64,000 nucleotides of DNA from CAIUSP01 sp964594365 (GTDB taxonomy: Bacteria > Actinomycetota > Thermoleophilia > Solirubrobacterales > 70-9). This document shows positions 8,306-15,777 of the stretch, in pieces (the stretch's first letter is position 1; every line of letters begins with the position of its first letter). Below the pieces are notes generated by a model, which worked only from the letters and a program-made list of their open reading frames with translations, searched no databases and was not told the origin of the DNA. The position numbers were made by a program, and so were the translations under genes. Location: NCBI GenBank assembly GCA_964594365.1, contig CAZQMB010000001.1, positions 124,001 through 188,000 on the forward strand, given 5' to 3'.

Positions 8306-9301
8306 CTATCTTGCTGTGCTCTTCGCCCTCGCCCGAGGGTGGGCATCGAAGTAGGCCTGTTTGAGGTCTTCTCCCGAGAGGTGTGTGTACAGCTGCGTGG
8401 TGGCCAGATCTGCGTGACCGAGCATCTCCTGTACCGAGCGCAGATCGCACCCACCCGATAGGAGGTGCGTGGCGAAGGAATGTCGAAGCGTATGGGGGCT
8501 CGACTTGGCAGACAGCCCAGCCTCTGCCGCTCGACGCCTGATGATCTTGTAGAGACCCTGTCTGGTGAGTGGCCCCCCTCTGAAATTGAGGAAGAGCGCC
8601 TTCTCCTCGGGAGAGCGCAACAGTTCGGCTCTCGCTCCAGAGAGATAGGAGCGCACCGCGGTCTGCGCCGTCTGACCGATCGGCACCAGCCGCTCTCTCG
8701 ATCCCTTGCCTTCGGTCCGCACGAGTCCCTGCCGGAAGTCGATGTCGCCGACTTCGAGCGAGATCGTCTCGGAGGCGCGAAGACCGGAGGCGTACATCAC
8801 CTCGAGGATCGCTCTGTCCCGGCGGGCAATCGGCTCATCTCCGCGTGGAGTAGCCAGGAGCTTCTGTACCTCTGCGTAACTGAACACCTCAGGAAGCCGC
8901 CGTCTGCGCCTCGGAACCGCGAGGTGTGCGGTCGGATCGTCGACCACTATCTCCTCGCGACGGAGGTGCTTGTAGAACGACCTGAGACATGCAGCCTTGC
9001 GATTGATGGTCGCCGCAGAGAGTTGGCTCTCAGGACCCTCAGCGAGCTCGGCGAGGAAGTCCGACAGGTCCTGTGTGTTGGCCTCCGTCACAGAGGAGTT
9101 CCGGGTTTCGAGGAACTCGCCGAACTGGAGGAGATCGGTGCGATAAGCGGTCAGGGTGTTCCGCGATAGTCCGCGCTCGAACTCGAGATAGGCGAGGAAG
9201 TCGAGGACCATCGCCTCGTGTCGGATCTGCGAATCGGAGGATTCGGAAGTGCCGCCTGCGCCTTCTGGTGTCTGGACTGCCATCCCCTTCGATTTCACCA
9301 C
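8306..9301 (-). CDS. xerD: Tyrosine recombinase XerD/XerC type
   Basis: Site-specific recombinase of the chromosome-dimer resolution family. It has an N-terminal SAM-like core-binding domain (FLAYLEFERGLSRNTLTAY) and a C-terminal catalytic domain with R175 (SGLRASE), K199 (EGKGSRER), H270/R273 (HTLRHSF), H296 (LGHADL) and Y305 (TQLYTH). The full R-K-H-R-H-Y set is present, so it should be active. Context with recN, pyrG and the Nudix gene is the usual actinobacterial and firmicute order, and supports the host enzyme rather than a phage integrase. The first ~27 residues are non-conserved; in-frame ATGs at 9283 and 9211 are alternative starts. Confidence 0.93.
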   Translation of the reverse strand: MVKSKGMAVQTPEGAGGTSESSDSQIRHEAMVLDFLAYLEFERGLSRNTLTAYRTDLLQFGEFLETRNSSVTEANTQDLSDFLAELAEGPESQLSAATINRKAACLRSFYKHLRREEIVVDDPTAHLAVPRRRRRLPEVFSYAEVQKLLATPRGDEPIARRDRAILEVMYASGLRASETISLEVGDIDFRQGLVRTEGKGSRERLVPIGQTAQTAVRSYLSGARAELLRSPEEKALFLNFRGGPLTRQGLYKIIRRRAAEAGLSAKSSPHTLRHSFATHLLSGGCDLRSVQEMLGHADLATTQLYTHLSGEDLKQAYFDAHPRARAKSTAR

Positions 9302-9346
9302 CCGTGCGCCTCTCCCTGCCCGTGAACGGAGACCCGCAAGACCTGC

Positions 9347-9991
9347 TCAGCTGGGAGTCTCATTCCTCCACGCCTCACGCCCGGGCGCCTGCAGGCGCTC
9401 ACGCAGAAGGGAGAGGCCGATGATCGATTTGGCATCTCGACATCTGTCGATCAGGAAGTCGAGGTCGGCAAACGGGAACCTGACTACCTCGAGGTGCTCC
9501 TCTGGTCGCTCCGGCTGCTCTATCTCGTAGAGCTCAGTTGCCATGAACAGGACGACTGCTTCGCTGGTGAACCCGGGGCTGGTGTAGATGGTGCGCAGTT
9601 CCTCCCAGTCCCCGGCTGAGCGACTGATCTCCTCCGCGAGCTCACGCTGAGCGCACTCCAGAGCCGATTCCCTCTCCTGATCGCGGGTCCCAGCCGGTAT
9701 CTCGAGCACATCCGCCTCACCGACAGCCTCGCGGGGCTGCCGGACCATGTACACGTGGGAGCCGTCATGAGCGACGATCCCAACCGATCCGGGATGGACC
9801 ACGAGATCGCGCTGGGTGGTTCCGCCGTCCGGGTGCCGGAACCGTTCGTTCCGCACCGAGAAGAACGAGGTATTGACCAGGAGCTTGCCGCCGACTCGCT
9901 CCAGTGGGCGGGATTCGAGGCGCGAGTCATCCTCAGCCTGTCCATCCTCCGCTGAGCCAGCGAATTCAGTTCTCGGGCGGTCCTCCGACAC
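9347..9991 (-). CDS. Nudix hydrolase, ADP-ribose pyrophosphatase-like
   Basis: Hydrolyses a nucleoside diphosphate linked to another group, most likely ADP-ribose. The Nudix helix region is EIPAGTRDQERESAL followed by AQRELAEE, so the REL.EE metal-binding core is intact. The spacing from the EIPAG glycine to the first glutamate is one residue longer than the textbook box, and the usual glycine after EE is serine. VYMVRQPREAVG and FMATELYEIEQPE are typical of the ADPRase subfamily. It sits between pyrG and xerD in the conserved pyrG-Nudix-xerD order seen in many Gram-positives. Confidence 0.88.
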   Translation of the reverse strand: MSEDRPRTEFAGSAEDGQAEDDSRLESRPLERVGGKLLVNTSFFSVRNERFRHPDGGTTQRDLVVHPGSVGIVAHDGSHVYMVRQPREAVGEADVLEIPAGTRDQERESALECAQRELAEEISRSAGDWEELRTIYTSPGFTSEAVVLFMATELYEIEQPERPEEHLEVVRFPFADLDFLIDRCRDAKSIIGLSLLRERLQAPGREAWRNETPS

Positions 9992-10002
9992 AGACCTAGA
10001 TG

Positions 10003-10311
10003 CTAGGCGTCTTCGGTTTGCTCCTTGGCAGGTTTCTCTTCACTATCGGCGCGCACCTCGACGCCTGCGCCGTGCTCACCGGCAGCGGCTACGACCGCAT
10101 CCACCGCCGCCTCGACGGCACCGAGCAGCGCATCCATCCGCTCGGCCCGCGCCACGGCCCGCAGTTCGAGATCGTCGAGCTTTGCCTCGATCGCCGCATC
10201 GTCGGGCATCGCCTTGGCGAGTGCCTCTTCCGCCGCCTTGGCTGCGGCGGCTGCGCCCTCGCCCTTGAAACTGGCTTCGAGAGGCCGATCGTCCGGTGAG
10301 TCGTCGCCCAT
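10003..10311 (-). CDS. Small Ala/Glu-rich helical hypothetical protein
   Basis: A 102-residue acidic protein beginning MGDDSPDDRP. Nearly all of it is predicted alpha-helical from composition (Ala, Glu, Asp and Leu repeats such as AAAAAKAAEEAL and AVEAAVDAVVAAAG), with a polar tail DSEEKPAKEQTEDA. The longer open frame to 10557 lies inside pyrG and is a shadow. The start is 11 bases after the pyrG stop, and the stop is 11 bases before the Nudix start, so it belongs to that operon. A coiled-coil or membrane-adjacent role is possible; no family is recognised. Confidence 0.55.
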   Translation of the reverse strand: MGDDSPDDRPLEASFKGEGAAAAAKAAEEALAKAMPDDAAIEAKLDDLELRAVARAERMDALLGAVEAAVDAVVAAAGEHGAGVEVRADSEEKPAKEQTEDA

Positions 10312-10321
10312 CGAAGGCGAG

Positions 10322-12010
10322 TCAGGCGGTTGCCGGTTGGTCGGCGTCTTCGGTTCCCTGCTCGGAATCGTCGCCTGCCTGCTCGCCGTGACCGAACTCG
10401 GCCGCCCTGGCCGAAGCCGCACCGACGAACTCGCGGAACAGAGGCTCGGGATCGGTTGGGCGGGAGTTGAACTCGGGGTGGAACTGCGATGCGACGAAGA
10501 ACGGGTGATCCGGGATCTCGACGATCTCGACCAGGCGCTCGTCTGGAGAGGTTCCACTCACCACCAGACCTGCATCTTCGATCCGGCGGCGAAGCTGGTT
10601 GTTGACCTCATAGCGATGGCGGTGTCGCTTGTAGACGACTGCCTCCCCGAATATCTCCCTCGCCTTGGTGGAGTCGTGGAGCTTGACCGGATCGGCACCC
10701 AGTCGCATCGTCCCGCCCATGTCGGAGATCTCCTTCTGTTCGGGGAGCAGATCCACCACCGGGAACGGAGTCTCGGGATCGAGCTCAGAGGAGTTCGCAC
10801 CTTCCATGCCGGCGATGTGGCGCGCGTACTCGATCACGGCGATCTGCATCCCGAGGCAGATTCCGAGGAAGGGGATTCCATTCTCCCGGGCGATCCTGGT
10901 TGCCTCGATCTTGCCCTCTATCCCGCGCTCGCCGAAGCCGCCGGGTATCAGGATGCCGTCTGCCGACTCGAGCTCCGAGGAGTCGATCTCCTCCGAGTTC
11001 ACCAGAACGGTCTCCGCTTCCACCCCGTGCATCCATCCCGCATGAGTGAGCGCCTCACTGACCGACTTGTAGGCGTCCGCGAGCTCCACGTACTTCCCGA
11101 CCAGGGCGATCTTCACCTTCTTGCCCTTGGCGTCCTCGGCTCGCCGGACCATCTTCTCCCAGTCCCCCAGATCCGGAACCGGAGCATCGATGTTGAAGTG
11201 ATCGAAGACGAGATCGTCCATGCCCTCCGCTCGGAATACGAGTGGGATCTTGTAGGTGTTGTCGACGTCCATGGCGGAGACCACGGCCTCGACCGGAAGG
11301 CTGGCGAAGAGAGCGATCTTCTTGCGTATATCCCGATCCAGCCCCTTCTCCGACCTGCAGACCAGCGCATGCGGCTGGATGCCGATACGCCTCAATTCGT
11401 TGACCGAATGCTGAGTGGGTTTGGTCTTCATCTCGCCCGCATGCCCGATCCAGGGAACCAACGTCAGATGGATGAACATGCAGCGCTTCGGGCCGAGGTC
11501 CGTGTAGAACTGGCGAATAGCCTCGAGGAACGGCAGGGACTCGATGTCGCCGACGGTACCTCCGATCTCGGTGATCACGAAGTCGACCGACTGTGACTCG
11601 GCCACGATGCGGATCCGGCTCTTGATCTCGTCGGTGATGTGGGGGATGACCTGAACCGTCGCGCCGAGATAGTCGCCCCTCCTCTCCCGTTTGATCACCG
11701 AGTTGTAGACGGCGCCGGCGGTCACATTCGAGGCACGTGAGGCATTCTCGTCGGTGAACCTCTCGTAGTGACCGAGGTCGAGATCCGTTTCGGCTCCGTC
11801 CTCCGTCACGAAGACCTCACCGTGCTGGAAGGGGCTCATCGTTCCGGGGTCGACATTGATGTACGGATCGAACTTCTGTAGTTGGACCCGGTAGCCGCGC
11901 GCTACGAGGAGCCGACCGATCGAAGCCGCCGCTATCCCCTTGCCGAGGGAGGAGACGACGCCGCCGGTGACGAAGATGAACTTCGTCTCACCCTGCTGGC
12001 TTTGCGTCAT
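10322..12010 (-). CDS. pyrG: CTP synthase
   Basis: Converts UTP to CTP with glutamine and ATP, the last step of pyrimidine nucleotide synthesis. The N-terminal amidoligase domain starts KFIFVTGGVVSSLGKGI (P-loop). The central part carries GTVGDIESLPFLEA and the UTP-site segment KTKPTQHSV. The C-terminal glutamine amidotransferase has the nucleophile in GICLGMQ and the His-Glu pair in QFHPEF. It has 562 residues, with an extra acidic tail (GDDSEQGTEDAD). It is transcribed with the downstream small gene and the Nudix gene. Confidence 0.97.
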   Translation of the reverse strand: MTQSQQGETKFIFVTGGVVSSLGKGIAAASIGRLLVARGYRVQLQKFDPYINVDPGTMSPFQHGEVFVTEDGAETDLDLGHYERFTDENASRASNVTAGAVYNSVIKRERRGDYLGATVQVIPHITDEIKSRIRIVAESQSVDFVITEIGGTVGDIESLPFLEAIRQFYTDLGPKRCMFIHLTLVPWIGHAGEMKTKPTQHSVNELRRIGIQPHALVCRSEKGLDRDIRKKIALFASLPVEAVVSAMDVDNTYKIPLVFRAEGMDDLVFDHFNIDAPVPDLGDWEKMVRRAEDAKGKKVKIALVGKYVELADAYKSVSEALTHAGWMHGVEAETVLVNSEEIDSSELESADGILIPGGFGERGIEGKIEATRIARENGIPFLGICLGMQIAVIEYARHIAGMEGANSSELDPETPFPVVDLLPEQKEISDMGGTMRLGADPVKLHDSTKAREIFGEAVVYKRHRHRYEVNNQLRRRIEDAGLVVSGTSPDERLVEIVEIPDHPFFVASQFHPEFNSRPTDPEPLFREFVGAASARAAEFGHGEQAGDDSEQGTEDADQPATA

Positions 12011-12110
12011 CGGAGGGGCCTCATCAACTCGCGCGCGAGTCTAGTCCACCGGGGAGCGGAAGTCACGACATCGCCTGCATCGGATCCCGCTGGATGCGGC
12101 CTCGCCGGAC

Positions 12111-13793
12111 TCAAGCTGCTTCGAGCAACTCGCGCGCATGCTTCCCGACCGCGCCCTTCTCGTCCTCTCCTCCGAGCATCCGGACTATCTCTGCGACGAG
12201 CTGCTCGCCCTCAACCTGCTCGACCTTGGCGACCGCGTTCTCCCCTTCGACGGTCTTCTCGATCCTGAAATGAGTACCGGCCAAGGAAGCCACCTGGGCC
12301 AGGTGGGTGATGCAGAGGACCTGGCCGGCCTCGCCGAGCTCACGCAGGGCTTCACCGACCGACTTCGCGGTGTTGCCTCCGATCCCGGCATCGATCTCGT
12401 CGAAGACGAAGGTCTGACCAGCCGAACCTCCTGCCTGCTTGACCAGAGCGAGGAGGACTCTGGACATCTCGCCGCCAGAAGCGGCGTCGCGCAGCGGAGA
12501 AACCGGCATCCCGGGATTCGTAGCCACTCGGAACTCGACCCTGTCTGAGCCCCACGGTCCGGGTCCCTCGGGGTTCTCCTCCACCGATACCTCCAGACGA
12601 GCCCCCGACATCGCCAGGCGATCCAGCTCCGCGGCAACCTTCTCTTCGAGCGCTGGTGCGGCCTTACGACGGGCGGCGGCGAGATCGGTAGCGATACCGT
12701 CGCGGCTGGATCTGGCCTCTGCCAACTCTGCCTCCAGCTGCTCGCTCATCTCCTCGCCTCCTTCCAGCGCCTCGATCTCCGTCCGGCAATGGTCTCCATG
12801 CTCGAGGACCGCTTCCAGCGTTCCGCCGTGCTTGCGCTTGAGCCGGTCGATCAGGTCGAGGCGCTCTTCGACCTGCTGCAGGGAGGCGGGGTCGGAATCG
12901 ACCCCGTCTGCATAGGAGCGCAGCTCAGCCGCCATCTCTCCTATCTCTACCTCCAGGGCCCTGGCGCGGACCGCCAGAGCATCCAGCTCAGGGTCGACCC
13001 CCTCGACTCCGGCAAGCTCGCCCACGACCCTGCCTATTGCGTCGGTGGCTCCGCCACCTTCGTCACTCGATCCTGCAAGGGCTGCCTGTGAAGCTGCAGC
13101 CGCCGACCTCAGGCCCTCGGAGTGACGCAGGCGGGCTCTCGTCTCTTCGAGATCTGCCTCCTCGCCAGGTTCGAGCTCTGCCGCCTCGATCTCGGACAGT
13201 TCGAACCGGAGGAGGTCGATGTCCCGCTCTCGCGCACCGGAGCGCTCGCGGAGGTCGGAGAGTCGACGCTCGAGTTCGGTGACGACGGCATGTGCCTCAC
13301 GATGCCTCTCGCGCAGCTCGATCTGGCCAGGTCCGATGAAGCCGTCGAGGGTGTCCATCTGGGTAGAGGCGAGCGTCAGCTTGCGGTGCTCGTGTTGACC
13401 GTAGAAAGCCAGCAACCGCGAACCGAGAGACTGGAGGTCGGCGGCAGAAGCCGAGCGCCCCTGGATGAACGCACTGGTGCGCCCGCTGGCCGAGACTCGT
13501 CGGCCGAGTGAGATCTCATCAGCATCTTCCGGCAGACGGTCGACGATCTCGGAGAGATCAGGATCGGAGAGCAGAGCCGGAGGGAGCTCGAACACGCCTT
13601 CCACGTACGCCTCGCTCGCACCGGGCCTGACGATGTTCGGCCTGGCCTTTCCACCCATGATCAGGTCCAGCGAGTGGGCGAGCACCGTCTTGCCGGCGCC
13701 GGTCTCACCCGTGATCGAGTTCAGGCCCGGACCGAGCCGGAGTTCGGCCCTGTCGATCAAGAGCAGGTTTTCTATCCGGATCTCGAGCAGCAC
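12111..13793 (-). CDS. recN: DNA repair protein RecN
   Basis: SMC-like ATPase in double-strand-break repair. Walker A is near the N-terminus (TGETGAGKT). The middle ~250 residues are Glu/Arg-rich coiled coil (LERRLSDLRER, ELEPGEEADLEETRARL). The C-terminal signature ASGGEMSRVLLAL, Walker B FVFDEIDAGIGG and CITHLAQVA complete the ATP site. The protein has 560 residues, as usual. The order nadK-recN and tlyA-nadK is the classic Gram-positive arrangement; 75 bases separate it from nadK. Confidence 0.96.
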   Translation of the reverse strand: MLLEIRIENLLLIDRAELRLGPGLNSITGETGAGKTVLAHSLDLIMGGKARPNIVRPGASEAYVEGVFELPPALLSDPDLSEIVDRLPEDADEISLGRRVSASGRTSAFIQGRSASAADLQSLGSRLLAFYGQHEHRKLTLASTQMDTLDGFIGPGQIELRERHREAHAVVTELERRLSDLRERSGARERDIDLLRFELSEIEAAELEPGEEADLEETRARLRHSEGLRSAAAASQAALAGSSDEGGGATDAIGRVVGELAGVEGVDPELDALAVRARALEVEIGEMAAELRSYADGVDSDPASLQQVEERLDLIDRLKRKHGGTLEAVLEHGDHCRTEIEALEGGEEMSEQLEAELAEARSSRDGIATDLAAARRKAAPALEEKVAAELDRLAMSGARLEVSVEENPEGPGPWGSDRVEFRVATNPGMPVSPLRDAASGGEMSRVLLALVKQAGGSAGQTFVFDEIDAGIGGNTAKSVGEALRELGEAGQVLCITHLAQVASLAGTHFRIEKTVEGENAVAKVEQVEGEQLVAEIVRMLGGEDEKGAVGKHARELLEAA

Positions 13794-13868
13794 ACGTCCC
13801 GTTCTAACGGGAGGAGCCGACGGATTAGCCCCGGAGCGGGTGAGAACGTGCGGTGCCCGGAATCTCGC

Positions 13869-14732
13869 TCAGCGTGAGAGCCTCCCGAACTTCTCGCCGA
13901 TCCGCTGGTAGAAGCTGGAGCCCTCGAGCTGAGCCAGCACTCCGACATCGTCCCGGAAGTGGACCTCCACCTCTTCGCCCGGGGCCAGTTCACAGTTGTG
14001 CACTCCGTCGATCGAGACCGCAACCGAGTCCTGCCCCGCGGCGTTACCGACGTGCAATACGTCGTCGGGGGCTACTACGAGCGCTCTTGCGGTCAGGGTA
14101 TGGGGAGCGATGAAGCTCACCACGTACCCCTCCACACCCCAGGCAAGGATGGGCCCCCCGTTCGCCAGGTTGTAACCCGTCGAGCCTGCAGGGGTGGCCG
14201 CGACCAGCCCGTCGCAGCGCACGTGCCCGACCTCCTCCCCCGCGATCCGGTACGAGATCTCTGCAACGCGATCCTGGGGTAGCCGCGAGAAGCTGATGTC
14301 GTTCAGACCCAGCCGGTTTCCGGAACCGCCACCAGTCAGCTCCAGTCCCGGCAAGCGCAGCGCCCTGAACTCTCCGGCGAACGCCTTCCCTAGTCCGTCC
14401 GCGATCTGATCGCGCTCCGAGGCAGCGAGGAACCCGACGGTGCCGAAGTTGATGCCGAACACGGGGACACCGCTCCCCGCAAGCGTTCGAAGGGCGTAGA
14501 GCAAGGTCCCGTCGCCTCCAAGGACCAGACACAGATCCACCTCCTTGGGGGTCTCGCCGCTCCTGGCCGCTGCTGAGAGTGCCTCGGGGTGCTTGGCGAA
14601 CTCTTCGTCGGACACGATCAACTCCACCCCGGCGGCCGCGGCTGCGGCAACGGTCTCGGTGATTGCGTCACCGACGTTTCCGGGATGGCGATGGCTGATC
14701 AACGTTGCTCTGCGGATCTCGAATCGACTCAT
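13869..14732 (-). CDS. nadK: NAD kinase
   Basis: Phosphorylates NAD to NADP. The protein of 287 residues begins MSRFEIRRATLISH. The diagnostic LVLGGDGTLLYALR (GGDG) motif is present, as is the NAD-binding loop VAATPAGSTGYNLANGGPI. The frame is open upstream to 15164, but that stretch overlaps tlyA and is not this gene. The ATG at 14732 overlaps the tlyA stop as ATGA, which shows coupling. The first half is short compared with enteric enzymes but within the actinobacterial range. Confidence 0.95.
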   Translation of the reverse strand: MSRFEIRRATLISHRHPGNVGDAITETVAAAAAAGVELIVSDEEFAKHPEALSAAARSGETPKEVDLCLVLGGDGTLLYALRTLAGSGVPVFGINFGTVGFLAASERDQIADGLGKAFAGEFRALRLPGLELTGGGSGNRLGLNDISFSRLPQDRVAEISYRIAGEEVGHVRCDGLVAATPAGSTGYNLANGGPILAWGVEGYVVSFIAPHTLTARALVVAPDDVLHVGNAAGQDSVAVSIDGVHNCELAPGEEVEVHFRDDVGVLAQLEGSSFYQRIGEKFGRLSR

Positions 14733-15517
14733 CAGACCTCCACCTCCGAGAGCGCCGATTTCAGGGAGTCGGGTTCGGGGCCCTCGCGATCGCACCAGAT
14801 GAAGGTCTCGCGATTGCCCTTCGGACCGGTCAGACCGGAGGCGGCAAAACCTCGGATGTGCAAGCCCTCGGTACGAGCGGCCTCGGCGACCATCAACACC
14901 GCTTCCGCGCGGGCGGCAGGATCCCGGACCACTCCGCCCCGTCCCACGCGCTTGCGCCCGAGTTCGAACTGGGGTTTGACCATTGCGAGCAGATCGAAGG
15001 CCTGAGCGGCCGAAGCCACGACGGGTGCGAGGATCTTGGTCAGCGAGATGAACGAGACATCCACCGTGACCAGATCTGGCTGGAGATCGAACAGATCGGG
15101 AGACAATTCGCGTGCGTTGAAGTCCTCGACCACTCTCACCCGCTCGTCGTTCCTGAGTCGCCAATCGAGCTGCCCGTGTCCGACGTCGAGCGCCATGACC
15201 TGTTTGGCGCCTCTCTGCAGCAGACAGTCGGTGAATCCGCCGGTGCTGGCTCCGATGTCGAGGCAGGTTCGTCCCGAAGGATCGAGATCGGGCAGGGCAT
15301 CGAGTGCGTTGGCGAGCTTCTCTCCACCTCTCGACACGTACGCGTCTCCGCCTGTCAGCACGAGATCCGCATCGGTCTCGACGAGATCCGAGGGACGCAG
15401 GAGAACCGGGCCGTCAGATCCCACCCGCACCTGCCCTGCTCGCACCGAGCGCGCCGCGGCGGACCGAGAGGGCGCCAATCCCCGGTCGGCGATCACTGTG
15501 TCGACGCGCTTCTTCAT
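14732..15517 (-). CDS. tlyA: TlyA family rRNA (cytidine-2'-O)-methyltransferase
   Basis: TlyA-type enzyme, known to 2'-O-methylate 16S and 23S rRNA cytidines in mycobacteria. The N-terminal S4 RNA-binding domain begins MKKRVDTVIADRGLAPSRS and includes DAYVSRGGEKLANAL. The FtsJ-like Rossmann methyltransferase follows, with the SAM loop DIGASTGGFTDCLLQRGA. The acidic catalytic region contains VTVDVSFISL and MVKPQFELG. The ATG at 15517 is preferred over an in-frame GTG at 15577, because the latter sits inside the intrinsic terminator hairpin. The end is coupled to nadK. Confidence 0.93.
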   Translation of the reverse strand: MKKRVDTVIADRGLAPSRSAAARSVRAGQVRVGSDGPVLLRPSDLVETDADLVLTGGDAYVSRGGEKLANALDALPDLDPSGRTCLDIGASTGGFTDCLLQRGAKQVMALDVGHGQLDWRLRNDERVRVVEDFNARELSPDLFDLQPDLVTVDVSFISLTKILAPVVASAAQAFDLLAMVKPQFELGRKRVGRGGVVRDPAARAEAVLMVAEAARTEGLHIRGFAASGLTGPKGNRETFIWCDREGPEPDSLKSALSEVEV

Positions 15518-15570
15518 CCAGACAACGGTAGCGACGCAGGCGCCGCGCGGAGCAATGCCACACGCAACGG

Positions 15571-15596
15571 AAAACACCCCGCAAGCGGGGTGTTTT
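15571..15596. terminator. Intrinsic terminator between dxs and tlyA
   Basis: Perfect 12-bp stem AAAACACCCCGC / GCGGGGTGTTTT with a two-base AA loop. The A-tract and T-tract on the two sides make it usable in both directions. On the minus strand it lies about 180 bases after the dxs stop and 54 bases before the tlyA start. It therefore ends the dxs transcript and implies a separate promoter for tlyA-nadK-recN. Confidence 0.85.
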
Positions 15597-15777
15597 CGTA
15601 CTACAGGGAGGAGAGATATATGTGTCTATGGGAAGCGGTTGGAGCGATTGCCGCGAACAACTCAACTGCGGTATCTACTTTCAACCTGAAGTCTGAGGAA
15701 GACTCTAAGAGTCGAGAGGAGCGGTGTGTGTGAGATCCGGCACAGTCAGGGGATCCGGATCGGAGCCCCATCTCGGG
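15597..15777. other. Non-coding gap behind dxs, with a possible 37-codon plus-strand ORF
   Basis: This 181-base stretch is less GC-rich than its surroundings. It holds the palindrome GACTCTAAGAGTC (15701-15713). On the plus strand a strong ribosome-site-like GGGAGGAGAG is followed by ATG at 15620 and a 37-residue frame ending at 15733 (MCLWEAVGAIAANN..., tail KSREERCV). The terminator palindrome lies directly upstream of that ORF, so a plus-strand promoter would have to sit in a very short space. On the minus strand the same bases are simply the 3' untranslated region of dxs. I do not call it a gene. Confidence 0.35.

Noticed and set aside
8306..9301. Phage or island integrase
   Set aside because: Sequence and conserved neighbours (pyrG, Nudix, recN) fit the chromosomal XerD/C recombinase.
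10025..11596. 523-codon plus-strand frame
   Set aside because: Antisense shadow of pyrG and the small downstream gene. The first part is Ser/Ala low complexity, and no motifs are present.
14733..15164. N-terminal extension of NAD kinase
   Set aside because: The open frame continues upstream, but these bases encode TlyA in another frame. The ATG at 14732 overlaps the tlyA stop and starts exactly where NAD kinase similarity starts.
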